A DNA stretch of 64,000 nt from positions 1 to 64,000 of the forward strand of contig JBBQQH010000006.1 in NCBI GenBank assembly GCA_038216155.1, read 5' to 3'. Below, piece by piece: positions 1 through 7,859 of the stretch; the first letter of the stretch is position 1, and each line of letters begins with the position of its first letter. Both the position numbers and the translations under genes were made by a program. The notes under the pieces were generated by a model. It worked only from the letters and a program-made list of their open reading frames with translations, had not been told where the DNA came from and did not search any database. Origin of the DNA: SZAS-103 sp038216155 (lineage in GTDB: Bacteria; Pseudomonadota; Gammaproteobacteria; Xanthomonadales; Xanthomonadaceae).

Positions 1-1
1 C

Positions 2-811
2 TTTCGTAGTTTCGCTGAGCGCGTTGCTGCGAAGGACGGCGATGATGCCGCGAAAGGTCGCATTCGGCCCGAGAGTTTTGCCGACCATTACAGCCAGCCG
101 CGGCAGTTTTACCGCAGCCAGACCGCGTTCGAGCAGGCGCACATCGCGTCGGCGATTGTGTTTGAGCAGTCGAAGGTGGAAACGCCGCACATCCGCGAAG
201 CCGTGGTCGCACACTTGCGCAACATCGATGAGGAGCTTGCGCAGCGCGTCGCCGATGGCTTGGGCATGACCAAGCTGCCGCCACCCGCACCGCATGCCGT
301 GCCGGCGCAAGACCAACCGAAGTCACCTGCCCTGCAAATCATCGGCAAGATGAAAGACACCTTGCAGGGCCGCAGCGTCGGCATTCTGGTGAATGACGGG
401 TCTGACGCCGCCGCGATCAAGGCGCTGCGCAAGGCCGCCGAATCCGCAGGCGCCACGGTCAAAATCGTTTCACCCAAAATCGGCGGCGCCAAGCTCAGCG
501 ACGGCAAGATGCTAGCCGCCGATGGCCAACTGGCCGGCACGCCGTCGATGGTGTTCGACGCGGTCGCGCTGGTGCTGTCGGACGAAGGAGGAAAGATGCT
601 TGCGAAAGAAGCTGCCGCCGTCGATTGGGTTCGCGATGCGTACGGCCACCTCAAGGCCATCGCCGCCGACACCGGCGCGCAAGCCGTGCTGAAGGCGGGC
701 GGGATCGTCAAGGACGCCGGCGTTGTCGGCACAGACGATGTCAAAGGCTTCATCACCGTCGCCAAGACCCGGCAATGGGAGCGCGAGAAAAAGGTGCGGA
801 CGTTGGCTTAA
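2..811 (+). CDS. katE: Catalase HPII-type, C-terminal part (5' end outside window)
   Basis: This is the 3' part of a large-subunit haem catalase, which dismutates hydrogen peroxide in the cytoplasm. The reading frame is open to the left edge of the window, so the start and the haem-binding catalytic core are missing. The first ~55 visible residues (FAERVA, RPESFADHY, QFYRSQT) match the helical end of the catalase core. A proline/alanine-rich linker follows, then a glutamine-amidotransferase/DJ-1-like domain (GRSVGILVNDGSDAA onward) that only large-subunit HPII catalases carry. The protein ends in KVRTLA at a TAA. No other gene in the window is linked to it. The HPII class is clear from the extra C-terminal domain; activity cannot be judged without the core. 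Confidence 0.9.
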   Translation, partial: FRSFAERVAAKDGDDAAKGRIRPESFADHYSQPRQFYRSQTAFEQAHIASAIVFEQSKVETPHIREAVVAHLRNIDEELAQRVADGLGMTKLPPPAPHAVPAQDQPKSPALQIIGKMKDTLQGRSVGILVNDGSDAAAIKALRKAAESAGATVKIVSPKIGGAKLSDGKMLAADGQLAGTPSMVFDAVALVLSDEGGKMLAKEAAAVDWVRDAYGHLKAIAADTGAQAVLKAGGIVKDAGVVGTDDVKGFITVAKTRQWEREKKVRTLA

Positions 812-1045
812 GCCGAAACTTTTTATCCAACCCTCGACTCGATTCTTGCTTTCACCTGTGCCGCAATCGCGTGTCGTAGGGCGCGCGTTTGCCGGGGTAC
901 AGGGCGCACGTGGTCTTATGTTTGGGATCTTCAAAGACCGAAGTTCGAAGCGCTGTCGTACTTCGATGCTTCTACAGAACCGCTGATCATTTCACCCCGC
1001 ACCCTGTGGCTAAGCAGCCTAGGTGCCTCTTACAAGGAATACCGC

Positions 1046-1447
1046 ATGCACAAGATTGTCCCGGGAACATGGGTCGTGGTCGCCGATGGCGGCGAAGCGC
1101 GTCTTTTTCACAGCGAAGGCCAAGGCGACAAATTCGCGTTGAAGCAAGTGAAGGTGATCACACCCAAGGACTTGCTGGATGACGGCCCTGCCGGCCATCG
1201 CCCGCCCGAATCGTCTGAGCAGGAGACCGACGAAGCAACCTTCGCCAAGCAGCTCGCACATCGCCTCAACGCAGCGGCACTCAAGAACGAATACGAACAC
1301 CTGGTGCTGATGGCCGACCCGCAAACGCTGGGTCAGATGCGGCCGCAACTGCACAAGGAAACCGTGGCCCGAATGGTCAAGGAAGTGGCGAAGACGTTTA
1401 CCAACTCGTCGGTCGAAGACATCGAGAAAGCGGTGCTGAAGGACTAA
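1046..1447 (+). CDS. Host attachment family protein
   Basis: This is a 133-residue cytoplasmic protein of the family annotated as protein required for attachment to host cells (Host_attach). The family takes its name from plant-associated bacteria; its biochemical role is not established. The N-terminus (MHKIVPGTWVVVADGGEARLF) has the family's conserved opening of a beta-strand followed by an ADGxxARLF-like motif. The middle is charged and includes a PPESSEQETDE stretch, and the C-terminal half (HLVLMADPQTLGQMRPQLHK) carries the family's second conserved block. The start is set by AAGGAA at 1034-1039, six bases before the ATG. It stands alone between the catalase and a convergent minus-strand operon. 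Family assignment is firm; function is not. Confidence 0.8.
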   Translation: MHKIVPGTWVVVADGGEARLFHSEGQGDKFALKQVKVITPKDLLDDGPAGHRPPESSEQETDEATFAKQLAHRLNAAALKNEYEHLVLMADPQTLGQMRPQLHKETVARMVKEVAKTFTNSSVEDIEKAVLKD

Positions 1448-1458
1448 CGGATGACGCG

Positions 1459-1484
1459 CTGGCGCTGCGATCGAGCAGCGCCAG
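1459..1484. terminator. Hairpin between convergent genes, no T-run
   Basis: A perfect 9-bp inverted repeat (CTGGCGCTG / CAGCGCCAG) with an 8-base loop lies 12 bases after the stop of the host-attachment gene, in the gap before the convergent antitoxin gene. No run of T follows on either strand, so it is not a classical intrinsic terminator. It may slow polymerase or protect the 3' end. Confidence 0.35.
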
Positions 1485-1574
1485 AAGGTCGGGCACCGCG
1501 AGCGTGCTACTTGGCCTCGCTGCTAAGTGTGATGGGCGCCGATCAAACCGTTGCGATCACTAGCTCCTGCCACT

Positions 1575-1865
1575 TCACGCGGCAATCTGCTCGATCTTTC
1601 GGGCCAAGTCACCCAACGTGCGGTGCGCTTCCTCCAGATCGTAATCAGCCTGCAATCCAAGCCAGAACCGTTCGCTCGTGCCCAGTGCGGCCGCCAGACG
1701 GACGGCGGTGTCTGCGGTAATGCCGCGCTTGCCCAGCACAATCTCGTTGATCCGCCGTGGTGACACGCTGGTGGCGCGGGCCAAAGCGTTCTGGCTGATA
1801 CCGAGCGGCGACAGGAATTCCTCGAGGAGAATTTCGCCCGGATGGATGTTCGACAATTTTTTCAT
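1575..1865 (-). CDS. higA: HigA-family XRE antitoxin, without HigB
   Basis: This is a 96-residue DNA-binding protein of the HigA addiction-module antitoxin family. HigA proteins repress their own operon and neutralise the HigB ribosome-dependent mRNase. It begins with the family hallmark IHPGEILLEEFL, followed by a lambda-repressor-type helix-turn-helix (ISQNALARATSVSPRRINEI, about residues 24-43) and the RFWLGLQADYDL tail. The first Met of the open frame lies far upstream; the ATG at 1865 is chosen because the family starts at MKKLSNIHPG. It is the last gene of a three-gene operon, seven bases after the 68-residue protein. No HigB-like mRNase (about 92 residues, normally just upstream) is present; that slot holds an unrelated small protein. 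It could serve as autoregulator of the operon. Confidence 0.85.
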   Translation of the reverse strand: MKKLSNIHPGEILLEEFLSPLGISQNALARATSVSPRRINEIVLGKRGITADTAVRLAAALGTSERFWLGLQADYDLEEAHRTLGDLARKIEQIAA

Positions 1866-1872
1866 GGAAGGC

Positions 1873-2079
1873 TCAGTGGTAGTCGACAATCTGGACTCGA
1901 TGCGCATCGCCATGGGTGCGATCCTCGCGTAGTCGATCAACTGCTCCGAATTTGAAAGCAAAACTGACCATCTCTTCGAAGAATGCGACTTTGGCTCGGG
2001 TATCCAGCGCGATTCCCTGCAGTAGCGTGTTGCGGCGGGCATCTTCGTACGTGCAACGCAACGAGTCGGACGAACTCAT
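1873..2079 (-). CDS. Small protein paired with nucleotidyltransferase
   Basis: This is a 68-residue protein I cannot assign to a characterised family. It begins MSSSDSLRCTYEDARRN and continues with a helical, charged stretch (TRAKVAFFEEMVSFAFKFG) ending in HRVQIVDYH. Proteins of this type occur beside standalone nucleotidyltransferases, which from memory supports a partner role. Its ATG overlaps the stop of the upstream nucleotidyltransferase gene in an ATGA (2079-2076), implying translational coupling and balanced expression. The HigA-type gene follows after seven bases. It has no RelE/HigB-like features, and the predicted helices with no signal peptide suggest a cytoplasmic partner. Function unknown; it could be an antitoxin, a specificity subunit or a cofactor of the enzyme. 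Confidence 0.7.
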   Translation of the reverse strand: MSSSDSLRCTYEDARRNTLLQGIALDTRAKVAFFEEMVSFAFKFGAVDRLREDRTHGDAHRVQIVDYH

Positions 2080-2585
2080 ACGATTTCCTGGCCGGTTTCG
2101 GCGGCAATAATCCGGAGCGCTTCGATATCGGCCAAATCCTGAGCCCGACCGGCGCCCTGCTTCAATTGAATAAGGTGTCGAATAGATGCAATACGGATGG
2201 GCACGCCGTCGAGCTCCTTCTCCGAAGCCTCAATCAGCATCGCGCCAAAGTCGAGAGGCTCGCGCACGAAAATATCAACGGACCGCTCCAGATTTGCCGG
2301 ATCCCATAGTTGGAACACCAGCATGTTGCGATTCTGCACCCAGTCTTCGCGTATTGCCGGGTTGGCAAAGTCTGCCAGATCGATCGGCAGGCGCGGGCGC
2401 AGACCAATACTCGAAAGCGCATGCAGTGCATTTGCGCAATTGTCAGGCTTCAAACCGACGACAAGATCGAGATCGCTGGTGGCACGCAGATGACCATGCA
2501 TGATCACCGCGAATCCACCAACGACCACGTAGTCGACTTCGGCATCGGCCAGCGCTTTGAATATTTCCCGAATGTTGAAGGCCAT
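2076..2585 (-). CDS. Nucleotidyltransferase of the MNT/AbiEii-like group
   Basis: This 169-residue protein has a DNA polymerase beta-type nucleotidyltransferase fold. Near the N-terminus, VDYVVVGGFAVIMHG is followed by RATSDLDLVV, the GG...DxD signature that holds the metal ions; a later acidic position lies in SVDIFV. Enzymes of this type transfer a nucleotide to a protein or RNA, and some act as toxins or antitoxins. The preferred start is the ATG at 2585 rather than one 14 codons upstream, because residues before MAFNIREIF come from a repeat copy (2609-2633). It leads an operon: its stop overlaps the next ATG by four bases, and a HigA-type antitoxin gene follows. Catalytic residues look intact. 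The substrate is unknown. Confidence 0.8.
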   Translation of the reverse strand: MAFNIREIFKALADAEVDYVVVGGFAVIMHGHLRATSDLDLVVGLKPDNCANALHALSSIGLRPRLPIDLADFANPAIREDWVQNRNMLVFQLWDPANLERSVDIFVREPLDFGAMLIEASEKELDGVPIRIASIRHLIQLKQGAGRAQDLADIEALRIIAAETGQEIV

Positions 2586-2608
2586 TGATGATCCACAAGT
2601 GCGCTGAT

Positions 2609-2633
2609 GCTGCGACAGGCTCAGCACGAACGG
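2609..2633. repeat. Diverged copy of the GTTCGTGGTGAGCC palindromic repeat
   Basis: The bases GACAGGCTCAGCACGAACGG (2614-2633) match, with one change, the inverted form of the repeat found inside the mutase gene and between 20.4 and 20.7 kb. This copy sits in the 54-base gap between the ends of the nucleotidyltransferase promoter side and the mutase stop. Confidence 0.6.
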
Positions 2634-2639
2634 GGTTGG

Positions 2640-5600
2640 CTACATATTGCGACGATACTCGCCGCCAACATCGTAAAGCGCATGGCTGATCTGGCCGAGG
2701 CTGTGGGTTTTCACCGCTTCCATCAACGCTTCAAACACGTTCTGGCGATCACGCGCGGTCTGCTGCAGGTAGCCCAAGCCGTGGCCGTCGTGGGGTTCAG
2801 GGACAGCGCTGTCGTCTTCGATGGCATGAGCGTGGTCGGTTTCTCCAACCGGCGCGAGTCGATTGCGTGAGGCTTGCCATGCGTGCACGTTCTCGATCTG
2901 CTGGCCCTTCTCTTCCGGGGTGCTGCGAATCAGTTCGATCTCGGTCGCGATCTCGCCGGCGTGTTCCTTCGGCAGGAATGTATTGACGCCGACCAGCGGC
3001 AGCGAGCCGTCGTGTTTCTTGTGTTCGTAATACATCGACTCTTCCTGAATCTTGCCGCGCTGATACATCGTGTCCATCGCGCCAAGCACGCCGCCACGCT
3101 CGCTGATCGCCTCGAATTCCTTGTACACGGCTTCCTCGACCATGTCGGTGAGATAGTCGACTGCGAAACTGCCCTGCCACGGGTTTTCGATGAAGTTGAG
3201 CCCGAGTTCCTTGTTGATGATCATCTGGATCGCCACCGCGCGGCGCACGGATTCCTCGGTCGGCGTGGTGATCGCTTCGTCGTAGGCATTGGTGTGCAGC
3301 GAGTTGCAGTTGTCGAACAACGCGTACAACGCCTGCAGCGTAGTGCGGATATCGTTGAACTGTATTTCCTGCGCGTGCAGCGATCGGCCACTCGTCTGAA
3401 TGTGGTACTTCATCATCTGGCTGCGCTCGTTGGCACCGTAGCGCTCGCGCATCGCACGCGCCCAGATGCGCCGTGCGACGCGCCCGATCGCGGTGTATTC
3501 CGGATCCATGCCGGTTGAGAAAAAGAATGAAAGGTTCGGCGCGAAGTCGTCGATCTTCATGCCGCGCGCGAGGTAATACTCGACGATGGTGAAACCATTG
3601 CTTAGCGTGAAGGCAAGCTGCGAAATCGGGTTCGCCCCGGCTTCGGCGATGTGATAGCCGGAGATCGACACCGAATAGAAATTACGTATTTTGTGATCAA
3701 CAAAATATTGCTGGATGTCGCCCATCATCCGCAGCGCGAATTCGGTGCTGAAAATGCAGGTGTTCTGCGCTTGGTCTTCCTTGAGGATGTCGGCCTGCAC
3801 GGTGCCACGCACCGTTTTCAATGTTTCGGATTTGATCCGCGCGTAAGTGTCGGCATCAACGAGTTGATCCCCAGCAACGCCCAGCAGGTCGAGGCCGAGG
3901 CCGTTGTTGGTCGGCGGCAGATCGCCTTCGTATTGCGGGCGCTCACGGCCCTCGAAGAGTGTGTCGAGCGTCTTCTGCGCGGCCTTCCAACGCGCGTCGT
4001 CGGCCTTCAGATACTTCTCGACTTGCTGATCAATCGCAGTGTTCATGAACATCGCAAGGATCATCGGCGCCGGGCCGTTGATCGTCATCGACACGCTGGT
4101 GGTGGGCGCGCACAGGTCGAAGCCGGAGTACAACTTTTTCATGTCGTCCAGCGTCGGGATGTTGACCCCGGAGTTGCCGATCTTGCCGAAAATATCCGGC
4201 CGCGGCGCGGGGTCCTCGCCATACAACGTGACGCTGTCGAATGCGGTCGACAGTCGCGCAGCAGGCTGGCCGACGCTGAGGTAATGGAAGCGGCGGTTGG
4301 TGCGCTCGGGCGTGCCCTCGCCCGCGAACATCCGGATCGGATCCTCACCGGTGCGGCGATATGGATACACGCCTCCGGTGTAGGGATAACTGCCGGGCAG
4401 GTTTTCCTTTGACAGGAATGTGAGCAATTCGCCCCACGATTTGTACATGGGCGCGGCGATCTTAGGAATCTTCTGATGGCTCAGTGATTGCGTGTAGTTG
4501 TCGACCTTGATCGCCTTGCCGCGCACGTGATATTCGGTGACGTCGTCGGTAATCGACAGCAATCGCGCCGGCCATTCGCGCAGCAGCTTGAGCGAGTCAC
4601 TGGTCAGCGCGCCAATAGCATCGTTGTAGCGCTGGCGCAGCGTGAGCAGGCTCAAATCCGTTCGTGGTTCCAAATCCGTTCGTGGTTCCAAATCCGTTCG
4701 TGGTGAGCCTGTCGAACCATGATCGGATTTGAGCTCTTCGCCCGGACGTGGTTCAACAGGCTCACCACGAACGGGATGCGGATCTATCGCGTTGCCACCC
4801 TCACCCGCGCCTGCGGCGCGACCTCTCCCGCCAGCGGGAGAGGTAAGCAGTGCATCGGCGTCATAGAGGTCGAGTTGCTTCGGCAATTTCGCATCGTCAA
4901 GTGCATGCAACGCCTGCCAAAACGCCTGCGCGCGATCGGCGGCTTCAGCTTGCGTATCGATGTTGGCGTTGATCGAGCGACCGCCCTCGGCGATCTCGGC
5001 CAGGTAGCGAATGCGCTGGCCGGGTATAAGTACAGTGGCGCGCGGCTCCTTGAGTTCGGTATCAATATGCGGCGTCCAATCGATCTTCTCGTGTCCAACA
5101 GCACCCACCTGCTTTCCCGCTGAACTGGATTGCCCAAGCGAGAGCTTCTCCCGCATCAACCGACACAGGTTGACGAACATCCAGCTCACGCCGGGATCGT
5201 TGAACTGGCTGGCAATGGTCGGATACACCGGCACGTCGGCATCGGCGGTTTTGAATGCGAGGTGGTTGCGCTTCCACTGCTTGCGGATGTCGCGCAGCGC
5301 ATCTTCGGCGCCGCGCTTGTCGTATTTGTTGAGCACGATCAATTCGGCGAAGTCGATCATGTCGATCTTCTCAAGCTGCGAGGCCGCGCCGTAGTCGCTG
5401 GTCATCACGTAGATCGGGAAGTCGACTAGATCGACAATTTCAGAATCGGACTGGCCGATGCCGGCAGTCTCGACGATCACCAAATCGAACGCCTGCGACC
5501 GCAGGAACGCAATGCAATCCTTCAACACAACTGAAGTCGCGGCGTGCTGGCGGCGGGTCGCCATCGAGCGCATGAACACGCGAGGCGATCGTAGCGAATT

Positions 5601-6452
5601 CATGCGGATGCGATCGCCCAGCAAGGCGCCACCGCTGCGACGTCGGGTCGGGTCGACCGCGATCACCGCGATCCGCATTGTCGGAAACGCTTGCAGGAAA
5701 CGGTTGAGCAATTCGTCAGTGACCGAGGACTTGCCCGCGCCGCCGGTGCCAGTGATACCGACGACAGGCGTGGTTTGCAGGGAATGGGCGCTAGGGGCTG
5801 TGGGTTCGGAAGAGCGCGCGTGTACCCAGCCTTTGCGCATCAAGGTGAGTTCCGATTCCGAAAACGCTCCATCTTCGATGGCGCTGAGCATGCGACCGAG
5901 TGAGATTTCATCGTCGATTGCAGGGTTCTGATTGACCGAATCGCGGCTCCCAAATGCCAATTCCCGCGCCGCGCCAGCCCGCGCAACCACGTCCTCGATC
6001 ATCTCCACCAGCCCCATCTTCATGCCGTCGTTGGGGTGGTAGATGCGCTCGACGCCATAGTCTTGCAGCTCACGAATCTCCTCGGGGGTGATGGTGCCGC
6101 CGCCCCCGGCGAAGACCTTGATGTGCGGTGCACCGCGTTCACGCAGCATGTCGACCATGTACTTGAGGTATTCGACGTGCCCGCCCTGGTAGGAACTCAG
6201 CGCGATCGCGTCTGCGTCTTCCTGCAACGCCGCACGCACCACGTCTTCGACGCTGCGGTTGTGGCCCAGGTGCACAACTTCGGTGCCTTGCGCCTGAATC
6301 AGGCGGCGCATGATGTTGATCGCGGCGTCGTGGCCGTCGAACAGGCTGGCAGCGGTGACGAACCGCAGCGGCGTGGCGTCAGCGATAGATGCCGTACGCG
6401 GTTCGACGTCGCTGTCGTGCACGGGTTGCGGGCTGGCGTTGGCGGGAGTCAT
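2640..6452 (-). CDS. icmF: Fused isobutyryl-CoA mutase (B12 domain, G-protein chaperone, mutase)
   Basis: This enzyme uses adenosylcobalamin to interconvert isobutyryl-CoA and n-butyryl-CoA; some relatives also isomerise isovaleryl- and pivalyl-CoA. Order in its 1270 residues: a B12-binding domain (FDGHDAAINIMRR near 38-50), a MeaB-like GTPase chaperone (Walker A GTGGAGKSS, 235-243; NKYD, 375-378), a linker, and the large TIM-barrel mutase domain. Gln896 in QNTCIF sits where methylmalonyl-CoA mutases have the Arg that binds the carboxylate (RNTYIF), so an isobutyryl-type substrate is favoured. It is longer than usual family members (about 1,100). Much of the excess is residues 534-600, translated from palindromic and tandem repeats. 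GGAG five bases before the ATG supports the start. The divergent neighbour is leucine dehydrogenase. Confidence 0.93.
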   Translation of the reverse strand: MTPANASPQPVHDSDVEPRTASIADATPLRFVTAASLFDGHDAAINIMRRLIQAQGTEVVHLGHNRSVEDVVRAALQEDADAIALSSYQGGHVEYLKYMVDMLRERGAPHIKVFAGGGGTITPEEIRELQDYGVERIYHPNDGMKMGLVEMIEDVVARAGAARELAFGSRDSVNQNPAIDDEISLGRMLSAIEDGAFSESELTLMRKGWVHARSSEPTAPSAHSLQTTPVVGITGTGGAGKSSVTDELLNRFLQAFPTMRIAVIAVDPTRRRSGGALLGDRIRMNSLRSPRVFMRSMATRRQHAATSVVLKDCIAFLRSQAFDLVIVETAGIGQSDSEIVDLVDFPIYVMTSDYGAASQLEKIDMIDFAELIVLNKYDKRGAEDALRDIRKQWKRNHLAFKTADADVPVYPTIASQFNDPGVSWMFVNLCRLMREKLSLGQSSSAGKQVGAVGHEKIDWTPHIDTELKEPRATVLIPGQRIRYLAEIAEGGRSINANIDTQAEAADRAQAFWQALHALDDAKLPKQLDLYDADALLTSPAGGRGRAAGAGEGGNAIDPHPVRGEPVEPRPGEELKSDHGSTGSPRTDLEPRTDLEPRTDLSLLTLRQRYNDAIGALTSDSLKLLREWPARLLSITDDVTEYHVRGKAIKVDNYTQSLSHQKIPKIAAPMYKSWGELLTFLSKENLPGSYPYTGGVYPYRRTGEDPIRMFAGEGTPERTNRRFHYLSVGQPAARLSTAFDSVTLYGEDPAPRPDIFGKIGNSGVNIPTLDDMKKLYSGFDLCAPTTSVSMTINGPAPMILAMFMNTAIDQQVEKYLKADDARWKAAQKTLDTLFEGRERPQYEGDLPPTNNGLGLDLLGVAGDQLVDADTYARIKSETLKTVRGTVQADILKEDQAQNTCIFSTEFALRMMGDIQQYFVDHKIRNFYSVSISGYHIAEAGANPISQLAFTLSNGFTIVEYYLARGMKIDDFAPNLSFFFSTGMDPEYTAIGRVARRIWARAMRERYGANERSQMMKYHIQTSGRSLHAQEIQFNDIRTTLQALYALFDNCNSLHTNAYDEAITTPTEESVRRAVAIQMIINKELGLNFIENPWQGSFAVDYLTDMVEEAVYKEFEAISERGGVLGAMDTMYQRGKIQEESMYYEHKKHDGSLPLVGVNTFLPKEHAGEIATEIELIRSTPEEKGQQIENVHAWQASRNRLAPVGETDHAHAIEDDSAVPEPHDGHGLGYLQQTARDRQNVFEALMEAVKTHSLGQISHALYDVGGEYRRNM
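4653..4774. repeat. 18-bp tandem repeat plus inverted palindromic repeat pair inside icmF
   Basis: Two full copies and one partial copy of the 18-bp unit CAAATCCGTTCGTGGTTC run from 4653 to about 4703. The last merges into a full repeat CCGTTCGTGGTGAGCCTGTC (start 4694) ending in GAACCA. A second copy in inverted orientation lies at 4749-4774 with one mismatch, so the pair can fold into a long hairpin with a ~30-base loop. Everything is in frame with the mutase and is translated as three RTDL units joined by EP and as GEPVEP-like peptides. Confidence 0.9.
4799..4844. repeat. Second palindromic repeat type inside icmF
   Basis: A stretch starting CCTCACCCGCGCCTGCGGCG ends in a perfect 10-bp palindrome, ACCTCTCCCG-CCAG-CGGGAGAGGT (4821-4844). 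Elements of this kind (CTCTCCCGC...GCGGGAGAG) are common extragenic palindromes in proteobacteria. Here it is read through as SPAGGRGRAAGAGEGG in the mutase linker. Confidence 0.8.
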
Positions 6453-6757
6453 CGGCGCTCCGATGCGTAGATAAGGGATTCATTGATTGTAGCGCGCCAC
6501 GCTGGCGCAGGAATTCGAGCGTGCGCAATCGCGCCGTTTGGATCCGGGTCGTTCTGATACAGGCGAGCCACAAATCGGACGCTGCCGTGCGGCGTTCGCG
6601 CGTTTGCGCATCCACATTTCAGTCCGGCCGCACCCAATCCGACGCCGACGATCAAGCTGGGCTAAAATAGCCGGCTTCCCGCGACTGTGCGGGTCTGGTG
6701 GCCATTCGCATCCCTCGCGAACGCCTTTGCATCGATCGCTGTCCTTCGGAGTTCGCA
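6453..6757. promoter_or_regulatory. Divergent intergenic region between icmF and leucine dehydrogenase
   Basis: These 305 bases hold no convincing gene. Both flanking genes read outward, so it must contain two promoters. For the dehydrogenase side a TAAAAT at 6663-6668 is a plausible -10 box, with no good -35 box at the expected distance. For the mutase side TATCTA near 6466-6471 is the only AT-rich hexamer. No B12 riboswitch fold or Fur box was recognised. Confidence 0.35.
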
Positions 6758-7855
6758 ATGATTTTTGAAACCATCGCCAAGACTGGTCATGAAGAAGTGG
6801 TGTTCTGCCACAACCCGCATGCCGGCCTGAAGGCCATTGTTGCCATCCACAATTCGGTGCTCGGTCCGGCGCTGGGCGGATTGCGGATGTGGCCGTATCC
6901 GACCGAGCAGGACGCGTTGAACGACGTGCTGCGCCTGTCGCGCGGGATGACTTACAAAGCAGCGGTGTCGGGCCTGAATTTGGGCGGTGGCAAGGCGGTG
7001 ATCATCGGCGATCCGAACACCGACAAATCGGAGGCGCTGTTCCGCGCGTTCGGCCGCTTCGTCAATTCACTCAATGGTCGCTACATCACCGCTGAAGATG
7101 TCGGCATCGACGTCAACGACATGGAATACGTGTTTCGCGAAACCGATTACGTGACCGGCGTGCATCAAGTGCATGGCGGGTCGGGCGATCCGTCGCCGTT
7201 TACCGCTTATGGAACGATGCAAGGCCTGCTGGCCGCGTTGCAGGTGAAGTACGGCCACGAGGACGTGAGCAAGTGCTCGTTCGCGGTGCAGGGCGCGGGC
7301 CACGTCGGCATGCAGTTCATCAAACTGCTGCACGACGAAGGCGCCAAGGTGTTTGTCACCGATATCAATCCGACCTTGGTACAGAAGGCGGTAGACGACT
7401 ACGGCGCCGAAGCGGTTGGACTGGACGATATCTACGATGTCGACGCCGACGTGTATTCGCCATGCGCGCTGGGCGGCACCGTCAACGAGACCACGCTGCC
7501 GCGTCTGAAGTGCAAGATCATTTGCGGCGCAGCCAATAACCAGCTATCGACCGAAGCAGTCGGCGACGAGCTCGATGGTCGCGGCATCCTGTACGCGCCC
7601 GATTACGCGGTCAACGCCGGCGGTCTGATGAATGTGTCGCTCGAAATCGACGGCTACAACCGTGAGCGCGCGATGCGGATGATGCGCACCATCTATTACA
7701 ACCTCGGCAAGATCTTCCAGATCGCCGCGCGCGACGGCATCCCCACCTACAAGGCCGCCGATCGGATGGCCGAAGAGCGCATCGACACCCTGGGCAAGAT
7801 CAAGCTGCCGTTCATGGGCCAGCCGCGCTTCCTCGGTCGCATGCGGCACGGCTGA
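6758..7855 (+). CDS. ldh: Leucine dehydrogenase (Glu/Leu/Phe/Val dehydrogenase)
   Basis: This NAD-dependent enzyme oxidatively deaminates leucine, and usually valine and isoleucine, to the 2-oxo acid and ammonia, or runs in reverse. The 365 residues match leucine dehydrogenase length. GGLRMWPYP and SGLNLGGGKAV carry the substrate-binding and catalytic lysine region (about residues 40-80), and AVQGAGHVGMQF is the dinucleotide-binding motif. The ATG at 6758 is preferred over one 20 codons upstream because GGAG (6748-6751) lies six bases before it. Isovaleryl-CoA dehydrogenase follows after four bases, so the two are probably one transcript. Together they place leucine entry and isovaleryl-CoA oxidation in one operon; the 2-oxoacid dehydrogenase that must act between them is not in the window. 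Confidence 0.93.
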   Translation: MIFETIAKTGHEEVVFCHNPHAGLKAIVAIHNSVLGPALGGLRMWPYPTEQDALNDVLRLSRGMTYKAAVSGLNLGGGKAVIIGDPNTDKSEALFRAFGRFVNSLNGRYITAEDVGIDVNDMEYVFRETDYVTGVHQVHGGSGDPSPFTAYGTMQGLLAALQVKYGHEDVSKCSFAVQGAGHVGMQFIKLLHDEGAKVFVTDINPTLVQKAVDDYGAEAVGLDDIYDVDADVYSPCALGGTVNETTLPRLKCKIICGAANNQLSTEAVGDELDGRGILYAPDYAVNAGGLMNVSLEIDGYNRERAMRMMRTIYYNLGKIFQIAARDGIPTYKAADRMAEERIDTLGKIKLPFMGQPRFLGRMRHG

Positions 7856-7859
7856 TTCG

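Noticed and set aside
1575..2079. Complete HigBA toxin-antitoxin pair
   Set aside because: The HigA homologue is clear, but the gene upstream is not HigB-like in sequence or length.
4653..4703. CRISPR-like array from the 18-bp repeats
   Set aside because: Units are contiguous with no spacers, lie in a coding frame, and no Cas gene is nearby.
6453..6757. Cobalamin riboswitch upstream of the B12-dependent mutase
   Set aside because: No recognisable B12-box was found upstream of icmF, and the leader before the ATG is short.
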